From Frankineae bacterium MT45 (GTDB lineage Bacteria > Actinomycetota > Actinomycetes > Mycobacteriales > Jatrophihabitantaceae), in NCBI GenBank assembly GCA_900100325.1, contig LT629697.1, forward strand, positions 3,655,423 to 3,719,422: a stretch of 64,000 nucleotides of DNA, given 5' to 3'. Both the position numbers and the translations under genes were made by a program. The notes under the pieces were generated by a model that saw only the letters and a program-made list of their open reading frames with translations, was not told the DNA's origin and did no database searches. Below, piece after piece: positions 7,905 through 18,200 of the stretch. Position 1 is the first letter of the stretch, and each line of letters opens with the position of its first letter.

Positions 7905-8740
7905 CGCGCGGTCGGGCGGAAGAAGCCCTCGAAGCGGTCGCCCGCGTTGCTGGTGCGCAGCGGCGTCAGGTGCACGTCGGCTCCGGTGTGCGGGGCTTCG
8001 ATCATTCGCCCAGCCCCCACGTACATCGCCACATGCCCATCCCATACCACTAGATCGCCGGGCGCAAGGTTGCTCTCGGCAACCCTCTCCCCGATGTTCT
8101 GAGCCGCGGCGTCATGCGGCAGCGCGACGCCCTCCCGCCCATAAGCCCACTGGGTCAGACCGCTGCAGTCGAAACCCTTCCCGGGAGTCTCACCGCCCCA
8201 GACGTACGGGGTGCCGAGCTGGCTGAGGGCCAGGCGCACCGCGGCGGCCGCCTTCTCGTTCGGCGCCCGGACCGTACCGAGACCGTCTGGGAGGTGGAGC
8301 GTCACACCGGATCCGGGCTCCACCGCCGGCGCCGTGCCCCGTGCGGGATCGGCCGAGGTCGGCGCAACCCCGCCACCGGAACCAGAGGAGCTGTGCCCGC
8401 CCGACGGACCCTTCCCGCCGCCGGTATGGGAGAGCCCTCCGGAAAAGTTCTGCCGCCCGGCCCGGTCAGCCTCCTCGATCGCCGCCATGACGGAGTCGAC
8501 GGCCCGCCCCACCGAACGCAGCAGGTGCTCGCCCTGCAGCAATTGCCGGCTCATCCGACCCGCCGCTTCATTCACCGCACTGGCCAGAGAGCCGGCCGCG
8601 GCTCCGACGCCGAAGACCGCGGCGTCCGTATCCAGCGCGTCGGCGTCGTCGCCGACGGCACCAAGGCGGGACGCCGATCTGGCCGCGGCCAGCCGGAACT
8701 CCTCGAGGAGGTCGAGGTTGTATTTGATCGACTCCGGCAT
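7901..8740 (-). CDS. ESX-type N-domain fused to NlpC/P60 peptidase
   Basis: A 279-residue protein. Residues 1-100 are a helical hairpin-type domain resembling WXG100/ESX substrates, without a signal peptide. Residues 100-140 are a Gly/Ser linker. Residues about 160-279 are an NlpC/P60 domain with C192 in FDCSGL, H236 in DGHVAMY and H251 in APHTG, the expected Cys-His-His set of a D,L-endopeptidase cutting peptide stems of peptidoglycan. The lack of a Sec signal and the ESX-like N-terminus suggest export by the neighbouring type VII system. Its ATG overlaps the stop of the transglycosylase gene, so the two cell-wall enzymes are co-translated and probably act together. Confidence 0.85.
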   Translation of the reverse strand: MPESIKYNLDLLEEFRLAAARSASRLGAVGDDADALDTDAAVFGVGAAAGSLASAVNEAAGRMSRQLLQGEHLLRSVGRAVDSVMAAIEEADRAGRQNFSGGLSHTGGGKGPSGGHSSSGSGGGVAPTSADPARGTAPAVEPGSGVTLHLPDGLGTVRAPNEKAAAAVRLALSQLGTPYVWGGETPGKGFDCSGLTQWAYGREGVALPHDAAAQNIGERVAESNLAPGDLVVWDGHVAMYVGAGRMIEAPHTGADVHLTPLRTSNAGDRFEGFFRPTAR

Positions 8741-9792
8741 CAGTACCCCACGTAACTTCCGCCGTGCTGAACGGCGCGGACGCCCGGCACGTTGTCGAGC
8801 GAACCGTAGCGACTCAGCGCGTACCGCACCCCGGCGATGATGTTGTCGACCGGGCTCCAGATGTCGCCGTGGCCGGGGAGTGCGTACTCGGTGAACGTGG
8901 AGTCGATGGTCTGCATGAGGCCCTTCGACGGGTGCCCGGCCGCTGCGTTGGAATCGGTGAGGTTCTCCGCGTGCGGATCACCACTCGACTCGTGCTGGAT
9001 GATCAGTGCGATCGCCGACGGGTCGATTCGACTGGCCGGAACACCGTGTTTCTCAAGCACGGCCGAGGCCGCTTCGATCCACGCCTTGACGTCACCACTG
9101 GGTCTGAGAGTGGGAGCCGATCCGCTGGACGACCTCCGGACCGGGCCAGCAGCCGAACTGGGTGCGCTCGACACCGCATCACCGTGGCCGATGGCTCGCC
9201 ATTGGATGCGCCCGCCACGCTGCGGCAGATAGCCGCCCTCGCCCGGAGCATGCAGCTGCAGGTAGCCCGGGCCGGCGGCGGCCGAGGCGACGCCTCGCGC
9301 CGCGCTCGTCAGGGCCGCTGAGAGTCTGCCGACCACCGGGCGCGCCTGGGCGCAGGCCGCCGCCACCTCCGTCGCCACGAGATCGTCGACGAGCCCGGTG
9401 AAGGCCGACTGCTCCAGTGACTGCAGACGCTCCACCTCGGCCAACACCTGCTCGGCGATGCTGGTGAGCTCCTGCTTGGCGATATCGATGTGACGGCTGA
9501 CCGTCGTCAGCTCGGCCGCCGCGCGACGCAGCCCGGCCGCCACCTCAGCCGACGCCGCCTGCAGCCGCCCCATGTAGCCGGTGAAGGCGGAGGCGGCCGG
9601 CCCCGACCAGCCGGCTGCGACATCCTCGGTCGCGGCGCTGACCCCGCGCTGCACCACGCCGATGCGCGAGGCCGCGTCGCTCAGGGCCCCAGCCAGGGCG
9701 TCGACCGCCGCCGCGTCACCGTCCACCTGCTGCCACAGCTGGGCAAACTCGTCGCCACCCGGGAGGGCGGCCACCGCCACTGCGGCCGGCAC
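8740..9792 (-). CDS. WXG domain fused to lytic transglycosylase (SLT)
   Basis: A 350-residue protein with a GTG start 2 nt after the upstream stop. Residues about 15-175 are helical with W62-S-G64 at the turn, a WXG100-like ESX domain. Residues 175-235 are a flexible linker. Residues about 236-350 are a soluble-lytic-transglycosylase-like domain with catalytic E268 in IQHESSG, the SKGLMQTI motif and an NIIAGVRYALSRYG segment. This enzyme would cleave glycan strands. There is no Sec signal peptide. It is paired with the adjacent WXG-NlpC/P60 peptidase, so together they could open peptidoglycan for the secretion machine or act as secreted anti-bacterial lysins. Confidence 0.85.
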   Translation of the reverse strand: MPAAVAVAALPGGDEFAQLWQQVDGDAAAVDALAGALSDAASRIGVVQRGVSAATEDVAAGWSGPAASAFTGYMGRLQAASAEVAAGLRRAAAELTTVSRHIDIAKQELTSIAEQVLAEVERLQSLEQSAFTGLVDDLVATEVAAACAQARPVVGRLSAALTSAARGVASAAAGPGYLQLHAPGEGGYLPQRGGRIQWRAIGHGDAVSSAPSSAAGPVRRSSSGSAPTLRPSGDVKAWIEAASAVLEKHGVPASRIDPSAIALIIQHESSGDPHAENLTDSNAAAGHPSKGLMQTIDSTFTEYALPGHGDIWSPVDNIIAGVRYALSRYGSLDNVPGVRAVQHGGSYVGY

Positions 9793-9794
9793 CG

Positions 9795-11282
9795 CTACTC
9801 CCCGCCCTCGACCAGGCTGCCGTCCGAGATGCCCTCGACCGCCTCATCAGCGGCGTCACCCTCCTCGGCGTACTCACCGGGGCTTCGAGCGCCCTCCATC
9901 CCGGCATCGCGAACCGCGTTCACCGGATCCACCTTGATGTCGATGCCACCGGCCGACCCGACCTTGACGTCACGGGCCTGCTGGAGGTCGTCGGCTGCGT
10001 TTCCAAGGTAGTCGTGCTCGCCGGTGCCCAGACCGGGGACCGTCTCCCGCCACTTCTTGCCGGCCGTCTCCCGGCTCTCAGCGAACGCGCTATTGACGGC
10101 GGCCTGACTACCCCCGGCGACGTCGCGGGTGTCCGCATCGATGCCGCGCGCCTGCTTAGCCAGGTGGTCGAGATTGTTCCGTGATTTGTTGATGGTTGAG
10201 GTGGCAGTGGCCAGCCGCGAGCGGGCCGCGGCCCGCTCGGCATCATTGGTGGCGGCGTCGAGAGCGCGCTGCGCGCTGGCGTGCTGCTGAAGGGCCAGTT
10301 CCAGCTGGCTCTGGGCGGCGTCGGTGGCGCTGCGGTTGGCCGACTTGGCCGCGGCCTGCGCGCTCACCGCCTCCTTGTACTTGTCGACGTCCCCGACGCC
10401 GTCCTTGGCGGTCGAGGCGGTCCGGGTCCGGTGGGCGTCGCGGGCCGCTGCGTCGGCGCTGCGGGTGGCCTTGCGGCTGGCGCCGGCCGCTGACTCGAGG
10501 TCCTTCGCGGCACCGCTCACCGCCTTCTGCGATGCGCGCGCCCCCGACTCCAGTTGCTTCAGCGAGTTCACCAGCTTGGTGATGCGGGCGGCGTTGCGCA
10601 TCGCCAGGGAGCTCCCCTCGGCCACCTCGTCGATGACGAAAGCTGCCTCGCTGCCGCCGAGGGTCTCGATGGCCAGGGCCTGCGCGGCGACGAACTTCCA
10701 GATGGCGTCCGCCGCGAATTGGGAGAGGCTGTCACGGATGATGCCCCGGACGGTGCCGACCGCGACCCCGGCGATCGTCATGGCCTGCGCCGCGTTGTGG
10801 GCATGGTCAGCCGCGGCGGAGATGGTGCTCGCGTAGTTCTTCGCCGCCTGCTGGTACGCGGTGGCGGCCGGGCCGGTGTGCTGCGACACCAGCGCCTGCG
10901 CCGACTGCGTGTAGTCGGCCGAGCTCTTCTCCAGCGCCGCGGCAATACGCTGCCAGGTCTGGGACTTGGCGCTCACCTCGTCCGGGTTTCCGCCCACGAG
11001 GTCCAGGGCGTCCTTCAGGAATCCGATGTGCTCGATGAGCCAGCCGATGCCGGCCGCTCCGAGGGCGCCCAGCGGGTCGCTGATGACGCCGAGCAGATCG
11101 AGGCCGTCACCAGCCAGATCCACTCCCTGCGAAACCCAGTTCCCGCTCTGGAAGTCCTTGATGGTGGCGGCCGCATCGGCGAAGATGCCCGCGCCAGCGG
11201 TCCCCGATGTCCAGCTGTCGAAGTTCGTCACGCCGGAGGGAGTGGCGTAACCGGGGCCCGGGTCGATGAGTGGATTGCTCAC
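9795..11282 (-). CDS. large WXG-like ESX protein with coiled coil
   Basis: A 495-residue protein starting at GTG in a GTGA overlap with the EspC-like gene. Residues 65-160 have the layout of actinobacterial WXG100-type toxin N-domains (WLIEHIGFLKDALDLVGGNP, then a helical hairpin), but the turn reads H135-T-G137 instead of WxG. Residues about 250-400 are Ala/Ser/Arg-rich and predicted coiled coil. The C-terminal 90 residues are acidic and show no recognisable nuclease or toxin motif. It is probably the paralogue of the 259-residue protein at 1911-2690. Likely an ESX substrate; whether the C-terminus is an unrecognised effector is open. Confidence 0.65.
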   Translation of the reverse strand: MSNPLIDPGPGYATPSGVTNFDSWTSGTAGAGIFADAAATIKDFQSGNWVSQGVDLAGDGLDLLGVISDPLGALGAAGIGWLIEHIGFLKDALDLVGGNPDEVSAKSQTWQRIAAALEKSSADYTQSAQALVSQHTGPAATAYQQAAKNYASTISAAADHAHNAAQAMTIAGVAVGTVRGIIRDSLSQFAADAIWKFVAAQALAIETLGGSEAAFVIDEVAEGSSLAMRNAARITKLVNSLKQLESGARASQKAVSGAAKDLESAAGASRKATRSADAAARDAHRTRTASTAKDGVGDVDKYKEAVSAQAAAKSANRSATDAAQSQLELALQQHASAQRALDAATNDAERAAARSRLATATSTINKSRNNLDHLAKQARGIDADTRDVAGGSQAAVNSAFAESRETAGKKWRETVPGLGTGEHDYLGNAADDLQQARDVKVGSAGGIDIKVDPVNAVRDAGMEGARSPGEYAEEGDAADEAVEGISDGSLVEGGE

Positions 11283-11602
11283 TTACCCGCCTCCAGAGAC
11301 CCGTTTATCGCCTTGAAGCCCTGCTGCGAACTCTGCTCGTTGGCTGTGTAGGCGTCGGCCATGGCGTCGGTCTCTTCGGCGATGACCTCCCCGGCCGCGA
11401 CGGCGGCGGTGATGAAGTCGCTGGCGCTCCCCGTCCATACCTGCAGAATCTGAGCGACGAAGATGCAGGCGACCCCGAAGGTCTTGATGTCCCAGGTGTC
11501 GGCCGCGTTGGCGGTGGCCGACTGCAGCTCGCTCATGAAGCCGGCCACTTCGGCCGCGTGCGCGTGCAGCGCCTCCGGCGAGACCTCGACGACGTCGCCC
11601 AT
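11279..11602 (-). CDS. EspC-like ESX substrate with WTG and YxxxE
   Basis: A 107-residue helix-turn-helix protein with W56-T-G58 at the turn and Y85-T-A-N-E89 after the second helix, the bipartite signature of ESX export. Size and the N-terminal VSPEALHAHAAEVAGFMSEL helix fit the EspC family. The start codon shares one base with the stop of the YbaB-like gene and the stop overlaps the next start (GTGA), so it belongs to a tightly coupled operon. It is the counterpart of the plus-strand gene at 1561-1914. Confidence 0.75.
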   Translation of the reverse strand: MGDVVEVSPEALHAHAAEVAGFMSELQSATANAADTWDIKTFGVACIFVAQILQVWTGSASDFITAAVAAGEVIAEETDAMADAYTANEQSSQQGFKAINGSLEAGK

Positions 11603-12069
11603 CAGAGCCCCCGACCCTGGTAGCCGTCTTCGGGCGACTCGTCGGCGGCGACGCCGGGGTTCGACGACCCGGACGTCGCGCCGTCAGACGAGTCGTCCGA
11701 ATCGCTCAGCGCGGTGAGCTGGCTACGGACAAAGTCCATCGCCGCGCTCGACTCACCGACGAGGGAGGCAAGCACCTGCTGGGTCTCTTCGGCCGCGCGC
11801 ACCCGCGCCCGCTGGGCGGTACGCATGATCTTCGCCGCCAGGTCCGACAGCTCAAGATCACGGGCCGTGGAGCCGAACTCGATTCCGACCAGCGATCCGG
11901 TGGCGGTCACGCTCACCGTCACCGCACCGTCGTCGCTGGTCACCGACGGACGGATCTCAGCGACCCGGGTGCGGGCCAGTTCGGCCCGTTCGGCGATCTC
12001 GGCGACGCGCTGCTGATACTCGGCCACGGGATCGCCGGCTGTCGCCTGGTTCAGGTCGTCGACCTGCAT
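11602..12069 (-). CDS. second YbaB/EbfC-family protein of the ESX locus
   Basis: A 155-residue protein. I choose the ATG at 12069 because GGAGGG at 12078-12083 lies 8 nt before it; a GTG at 12075 is only 2 nt from that site. Residues about 15-105 show the YbaB fold: a long helix (EYQQRVAEIAERAELARTRV), a beta hairpin (GAVTVSVTATGSLVGIEF) and a second helix. The tail is acidic and disordered. It heads the minus-strand ESX arm, directly before an EspC-like gene, as the plus-strand YbaB gene does. EspL of mycobacterial ESX-1 has the same fold and context. Confidence 0.75.
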   Translation of the reverse strand: MQVDDLNQATAGDPVAEYQQRVAEIAERAELARTRVAEIRPSVTSDDGAVTVSVTATGSLVGIEFGSTARDLELSDLAAKIMRTAQRARVRAAEETQQVLASLVGESSAAMDFVRSQLTALSDSDDSSDGATSGSSNPGVAADESPEDGYQGRGL

Positions 12070-12299
12070 CTTCACTGCCCTCCATCGACTGTTCGGTGCT
12101 CTGCGCAGAAGCTATCCGGCGGTCCGCCGGGGCGGCAAGGCTCCCCCGGCCGGTGCGCTCAGGGGCTTCACAAGTGCGCCTTCAGGAACGAACTCAGAAA
12201 TCCCGAACGCCCTCCTCAGCCCCACTTCGGGTAAGGAGACGTCGGTGGAACCGGCTAGATTGTCAGGCACGACGAGATTCGACGACTGAGGAGTGTGGC
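12070..12299. other. divergent intergenic region
   Basis: A 230-bp gap between the divergent minus-strand ESX arm and the large Ig-like gene. It must hold promoters for both directions. I see a TAGATT at 12256-12261 that could serve as a -10 for the plus strand, without a convincing -35. No other structure stands out. Confidence 0.35.
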
Positions 12300-15200
12300 G
12301 TGAGTCTGGGGGGGCGCCGGTGGCTGGTTGCCGCCGGCCTGGCGGTCTGCGTCCTCGCTGGCTCAGTAGCCGCGTACGCACTGCACTCACCCGGGTACAG
12401 CACGCGGCACGTCGATCTGAATGACGGCGGTATCTGGGCCTCGAGCGACCACGACGGGCTCTTCGGGCGCGTCAACAAGCCGGCCGGCAGCCTCGACACC
12501 GCCTTCTACCCGCCCGGCGCCAGCCAGCAGAACTATCAGCTCGACGTCCTGCAGGACCGGGCCGCGGTGCTGGCCCGCGACCGCGCCAGCGGCAAGCTCT
12601 ACCCGGTCGACGTGGCCACCGGCGCGGTGGAATCGGAGAAGGGGATCACACTCTCCACCTCTGACCAGGTCCAGATCGCCGGCGGCACCGTCGCCGTCCT
12701 CGACCCGAACAGCGGCAAGGTATGGGCCGCCCGCATCGACCCCGACCAGGGAGTAGTCGGCAATCACGGCCTGGCCGCGCTGGGCGGGAAGGCGCTGCCG
12801 GTGGCCGAACTCGGCTCCTCCAGTGGCGTCGGCATCGGTTCCGCACTAGCCGTCGGCGACGACGGCACGGTCTACGGCGTCTCCGCCTCAGGCAAGGTCG
12901 CCACGATCCGACCCTCCGGCTCCGGGCTCGGCGCCGTCACCTACAGCAGACTCGACGCCGCCCTGCAGGCCCCGCAGGTCACCGTAGTGGGCAACAAGAT
13001 GGTGGTCTTTGACGCCAAGACCGGCGCGGTGCTGCTCCCCGGTCACCACACCGCGACCATCACCGATCGGCAGGCCGGTGCCGTGCTGCAGCAGCCCGGG
13101 CCCGCGGCCGACGGCGTGCTCATCGCGACCCAATCGAGCCTCTTCTCAGTTGGTCTGAACAACGCCAAAACAACGGTTCTGGCCTCCACGGGGACGGGCG
13201 CACCGGCCGCTCCAGTGCGTCTGGACGGCTGCGTCTACGCCGCCTGGAGCGGCACTCCGGGAGTGGCGGTCGGCGGATGCGCCGGGGCCAGCAGCAGCAT
13301 CATCGCGCTCAGCGATGAGAAGGCTCTGGTTCAGCCGCAGCTTCGCATCAACCGCGGCGCCGTCGTGCTCAACGACCTGGTCAGCGGGGAGATATGGGAC
13401 CTCGACAGCGGACGGCGGCTGGACGACTGGGCCTCGGTGAAACCCCCGGCACCGATCAAGCCGAAGAACGACCGACAGCAGCACGATCCGAACATCGGCG
13501 CCGTACTGGCCCCGCCCAATGCCGTCGACGACAACCTCGGTGCGCGTCCCGGTCACAGCACGATCCTGAACGTGCTCGACAACGACTCCGACCCTGGCGG
13601 CAACGTGCTGTCGATCGCATCGGTGAACGGGCTGGACAACCCGCAGGCGTCCTTGGCGATCGCGCCGGACGGGCAGTCGGTTCAGCTGACGATGCCCAGC
13701 AACTCGGGCGACATCCACTTCAGCTACACCGTCGACGACGGCAAGGGACTGTCGGCCACCGCGAACGTGTCGGTGACGGCCCGATCGCCGGGCGACAACC
13801 GTGCGCCGAATCTGCGGTTGGGGTACCAGTCCAGGGTCTGGGGAGTCGCCTCCGGCGGATCCATCTCGCTGCCGGTACTCGGAGACTGGCGCGACTTCGA
13901 CGGCGACCCGGTGATCCTGGTCAGTGCGTCGGCCACCGCGGGCCGAGTGAGCACGTCCCCGGACGGGCGCGTCAACTACATCGCGCCCACGACGCCAGGG
14001 CCGCAGACGGTGCAGTACACGGTCTCGGACGGTCAGGCCACCACCGAGGAGACGCTGCAGTTCAACGTACTGGCCGTCACCTCCTCGCAGACCACACCGG
14101 CGACGGCCGAGCCCGACGTCGCCCGGGGCCAGGTCGGACAGCCGATCGTGATCAACCCGTTGAGCAATGACCTACCCGGCACCGACCCGACGAACCCGGA
14201 TGCCCGGCTACAACTGGCAACCGACGTGGCGAGCCCGGACGCCACCACGGTGACCACGGATCTGAAGGCCGGCACCGTCACCCTCACCGCCAGCCACGCC
14301 GGCACATTCCTCTTCGAATACACCGTGGCCTATGGCAACGCGGCCTATGCCAAGGGGGCGGTCCGGGTCGACGTGGTGGCCCCGCCGAACACCCCGCAGC
14401 GCCCCATCGCGATGCTCGACTCAGCGACTCTGCACGGGCAGCGGCCGGTGATCGTGGACGTGCTGGCCAACGACTTCGACCCATCCGGCCGGCTGCTGGT
14501 CGTCCAGTCGGCCACCGCCACCGCCGGCAACCAGCTGCAGGTGGCGATCATCCAGGGACGCTGGCTGCGCATCAACTCGCTGGTGCCGTCGGTGACACCC
14601 AACCCGCAGACCGTCGACTACGTCATCAGCGACGGGGTGGGTGAGTCGGTGACCGGGCAGGTGTCGGTGAGCCAGCTGCCCCTCTCGACCGACAACACCC
14701 CGGTCCCGCAGGACGACTACGCCACCGTGCGCGCCGGTGACATGGTGACGGCGCCGGTCCTCGACAACGACACCGACCCCGACGGCGACGCTCTGAGCCT
14801 GCTGGCCGATGTCAGCGGAGCACCGCGGCCCGGCCAGCTCACCGTCACCAGCGAGCAGTCCGGGACGCAGCTCGGCCAGGCCTACGTCTCCGGCGACGTG
14901 GTCCGCTTCGTCGCACCGGCCGGCGCCCTCGACGAAGAGACCCAGGTCGTCGACTACGTGGTGCAGAACGACGCCGGACAGCAGGCGGTGGGGCAGCTGC
15001 ACGTCACGATCGAGCCGCCGCCCACCCAGTCCCACCCGGATCAGGTGCCCAGCCCCCCGAACGTCGAGTCCCGGGCCACCGCCGGTGACACCATCACCAT
15101 CCCGATCCAGACCAGTGAGGTGGATCCGGATGGCGACTCGGTGACCCTCGTCGGCATCGCCTCGGCGCCCACCCTCGGCCGCATCATGTCGAGCACCGCA

Positions 15201-18200
15201 TCGTCGATGGTCTACCAGGCCTACCCGACCAGCTCCGGGACCGACGACTTCACCTATCAAGTCACTGATAAATACGGCAAGATCGGCACGGCGGCGATCC
15301 GGGTCGCGGTGGTCCCCTCCGGCGACCCGCAACCTCCGGTCGCCTCCGACGTCACCATCACCGCGGCTCCGAACGCCGCACTGGGCGTGGACGTCCTGGC
15401 CCGTGCCTTCCACAGTCCGGATGACAGCGTGACGATCCTGCCGCTGGCCAAGACCAACGTCGGCGCGATCCCGGGTGGCGCGACCCTCACCGCCCCGACC
15501 GGCAACATCGAGGTGACCGCCAACAAGAGCCTGGTTCCGGTGGTCGTCCGCTACGCCATCACCGACGGCATCGGCGAACCGTCACCGGCCAGCCTCACGG
15601 TCCGCTCGCAGGCGGGCTTCGACATCCCACCGGTGGCCGTCGACGACTACGCCAACCCGGCGGTCGGCGACAACGTCGTCACCGTCGACGTGCTGTCCAA
15701 GGCCTCCGACCCGGACGGCGACGCGGGCCGTCTGCAGGTGAGCAAGGTCTTCGATCCGCAGGCGACGTTCGCCGCGGGGAAGATCACCGTCCCAGTCCTG
15801 AAGACACCACAGGTCGTGCCCTATGAGATCACCGATGACCACGGCGCCACCGCGATGGCGATCATCTACGTCCCGGCCGAGGGAGCGGGCGCGCCATCCG
15901 GCAAGCCCGGCCAGTCCATCACGCTGGAGAAGAGCGGCAGCAAGACCATCAACATCGCGGATTTTGTTACTGATCCGTCGCACAAGGTGGTGACGCTGAC
16001 CACCACCAACCAGCTCTCGGCCTCTCCCAGCGGCGGCCTACAGGTGACGGCCGCCGGCGCCGGCCAACTCACCCTGCACGCTGCCGGCGACTACGTCGGA
16101 CCGGCGGCGATCACCTTCCAGGTGACCGACGGGGCCAGCCTCACCGACCCAGCCGGACAGTTCGGCTTCATCTCGGTGCCGGTCCAGGTCGGTCCGGAGA
16201 CCCCGGTCCTGCGCTGCCCCTCCACCAACCTGCCGGTGGTCGAGGGTGGCGCGCCGCTCGATCTCGACGTCACCTCGCTCTGTCACGTCTGGGTGGCCGA
16301 CCCGGCGCAGCTGAAGACCATCAGCTACACCGCCTCCTGGCAGCCGCAGCCGGAGAACGTGAGCGTCTCCGGCTTCGGTACCAAGACCCTGCATGTCACG
16401 GCAGCGGGCTCGTCTCTGCCGGGCAGCACCGGCGCGCTGGTCGTCGGTGTCAGCGGGTCGGACCCCACCCCGTCGAAGATCCACCTGGCCGTCGTCTCCT
16501 CCCCGCCGCCGTCGGTCGCACCGGTGACGGTCGACGGGGTGGTGGCCGGCACCTCGGCCACGGTGGATCTGGCCAACTACGTGAGCACCGACCTGCGGGA
16601 CCGGCTGGTGTCGGTGGTGAGCGTCGCCCGGACATCGGGAATGGGCGCCTCGGTCACCTCCAATGGATCGCAGGTGTCGATGACACCCGCCGCCGACGCG
16701 CACGGCACCATCACCTTCGGCGTCACTATCACCGACGTCGCCGACCGGACCCGCACCGAACGGCACGCCAACGGCCTGATCACCCTTCATGTGCTGGGTG
16801 TTCCGGACCGGCCGGGAACCCCGGCGCCGGGGCGCACGGTCCAGAGCCGGATGGTAACGCTCTCCTGGACGGCACCGGCCAACAACGGCGAGCCGATCGA
16901 CTTCTACGAGGTCGACTGGGACGGCGGATCGCAGAAGTGCCCCGCCTCGCCCTGCACCATCACCGGGCTCACCAACGGCGCGCAGTACCAATTCACCGTC
17001 AAGGCACACAACGGCGTGGGGTTCAGCCAGCTGAGCGCCGCCTCGGCACCGGCCGAACCAAACACCGTCCCCAACGCCGCAACCGGGCTGAAGACGGCCA
17101 ACCCGACGGACGGCCAGCTGGTCGTCAGTTGGACGGCCGCCACCTCCGCCGGAACCCCCGTGCTCAGCTACGTGGTGAGCTGGCCAGGAGGCACCACCAG
17201 CGTCACCGGCACCAGCGCCACCGTAACCGGGCTCAACAACGACGCGCTCACCACCATCCAGGTCGTCGCGGTTAACCAGCAGGGGCCGGGTCCGTCGGCC
17301 ACGGTCACCGGGGAGTCCTCCGGATTGCCGGCGGCGCCGAAGAACGTCAACGCCGACCCGGTGTCACTGGCCGGCCGCAGCGGAAAGGCGGTGACGGTCA
17401 GCTGGTCGGCGGTCGACCCGAACGGACCGGGGCCCGCCACATACACCGTGACCCGCTCCGGCGGTGCCGGCGCCGCCACCGTCTGCAGCAACACTCTGCA
17501 CCTCTCCTGCCCGGATCAGGTCAGCAATGACGGCGCGATCTACACCTATGCGGTGGTCGCCTCCAACGCGACATCCGGCCACTCCTCCCCGGCCGGGACT
17601 TCGCCCTCGGTGGTGGCCGCGGACACCCCGGACACTCCGGTGATCAACTCGTTGACGGCCAACGGCCAGAACGGGCAGGCGGTCATCACCTTCACCGCAG
17701 GCGATCCTCATGGCGCCGCCGGGTACGTGCAGTGCACTCGCTCCGGCAACACGCCTTGTGGAACCTGGTCGACCAACGGCGGAACGCAGACGCAGCCCGT
17801 CAGCGGCCTGGCCAACGGCACCACGTCGTCACTGACCCTCAAAGAATGCAATCAGAGCGGCATCACCCAACCCTGCAGCGCGCCAACCGACCCGGTGTCG
17901 GTGACGCCCTACGGCCCGATCGGCACCCCGATCATCACCAACGTCCAACCCGACGGGCAGTACGTCAACTTCTCGGTGAGCGTCGACCCGAACGGGCGTC
18001 CGGTGACCGTGACGGTGACCCGCCGTCACGGTGCCACCTCGCCTTCCCAGACGTTCACGACGACCGCCACCGAGCAGTGGACGCATGACTTCAACGACGA
18101 CCCGGACGACAAGATCGGGTTCACCCAGAGTGAGCAGATCGTGGTGACCGCGTCTCCGGCCGGTCCAGGGGATAGCCGGCAAACAGTCAGCGCCCAGGCG

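Noticed and set aside
9795..10060. Nuclease or deaminase toxin domain at the end of the 495-residue WXG-like protein
   Set aside because: No catalytic motif can be seen; only an acidic tail is present.
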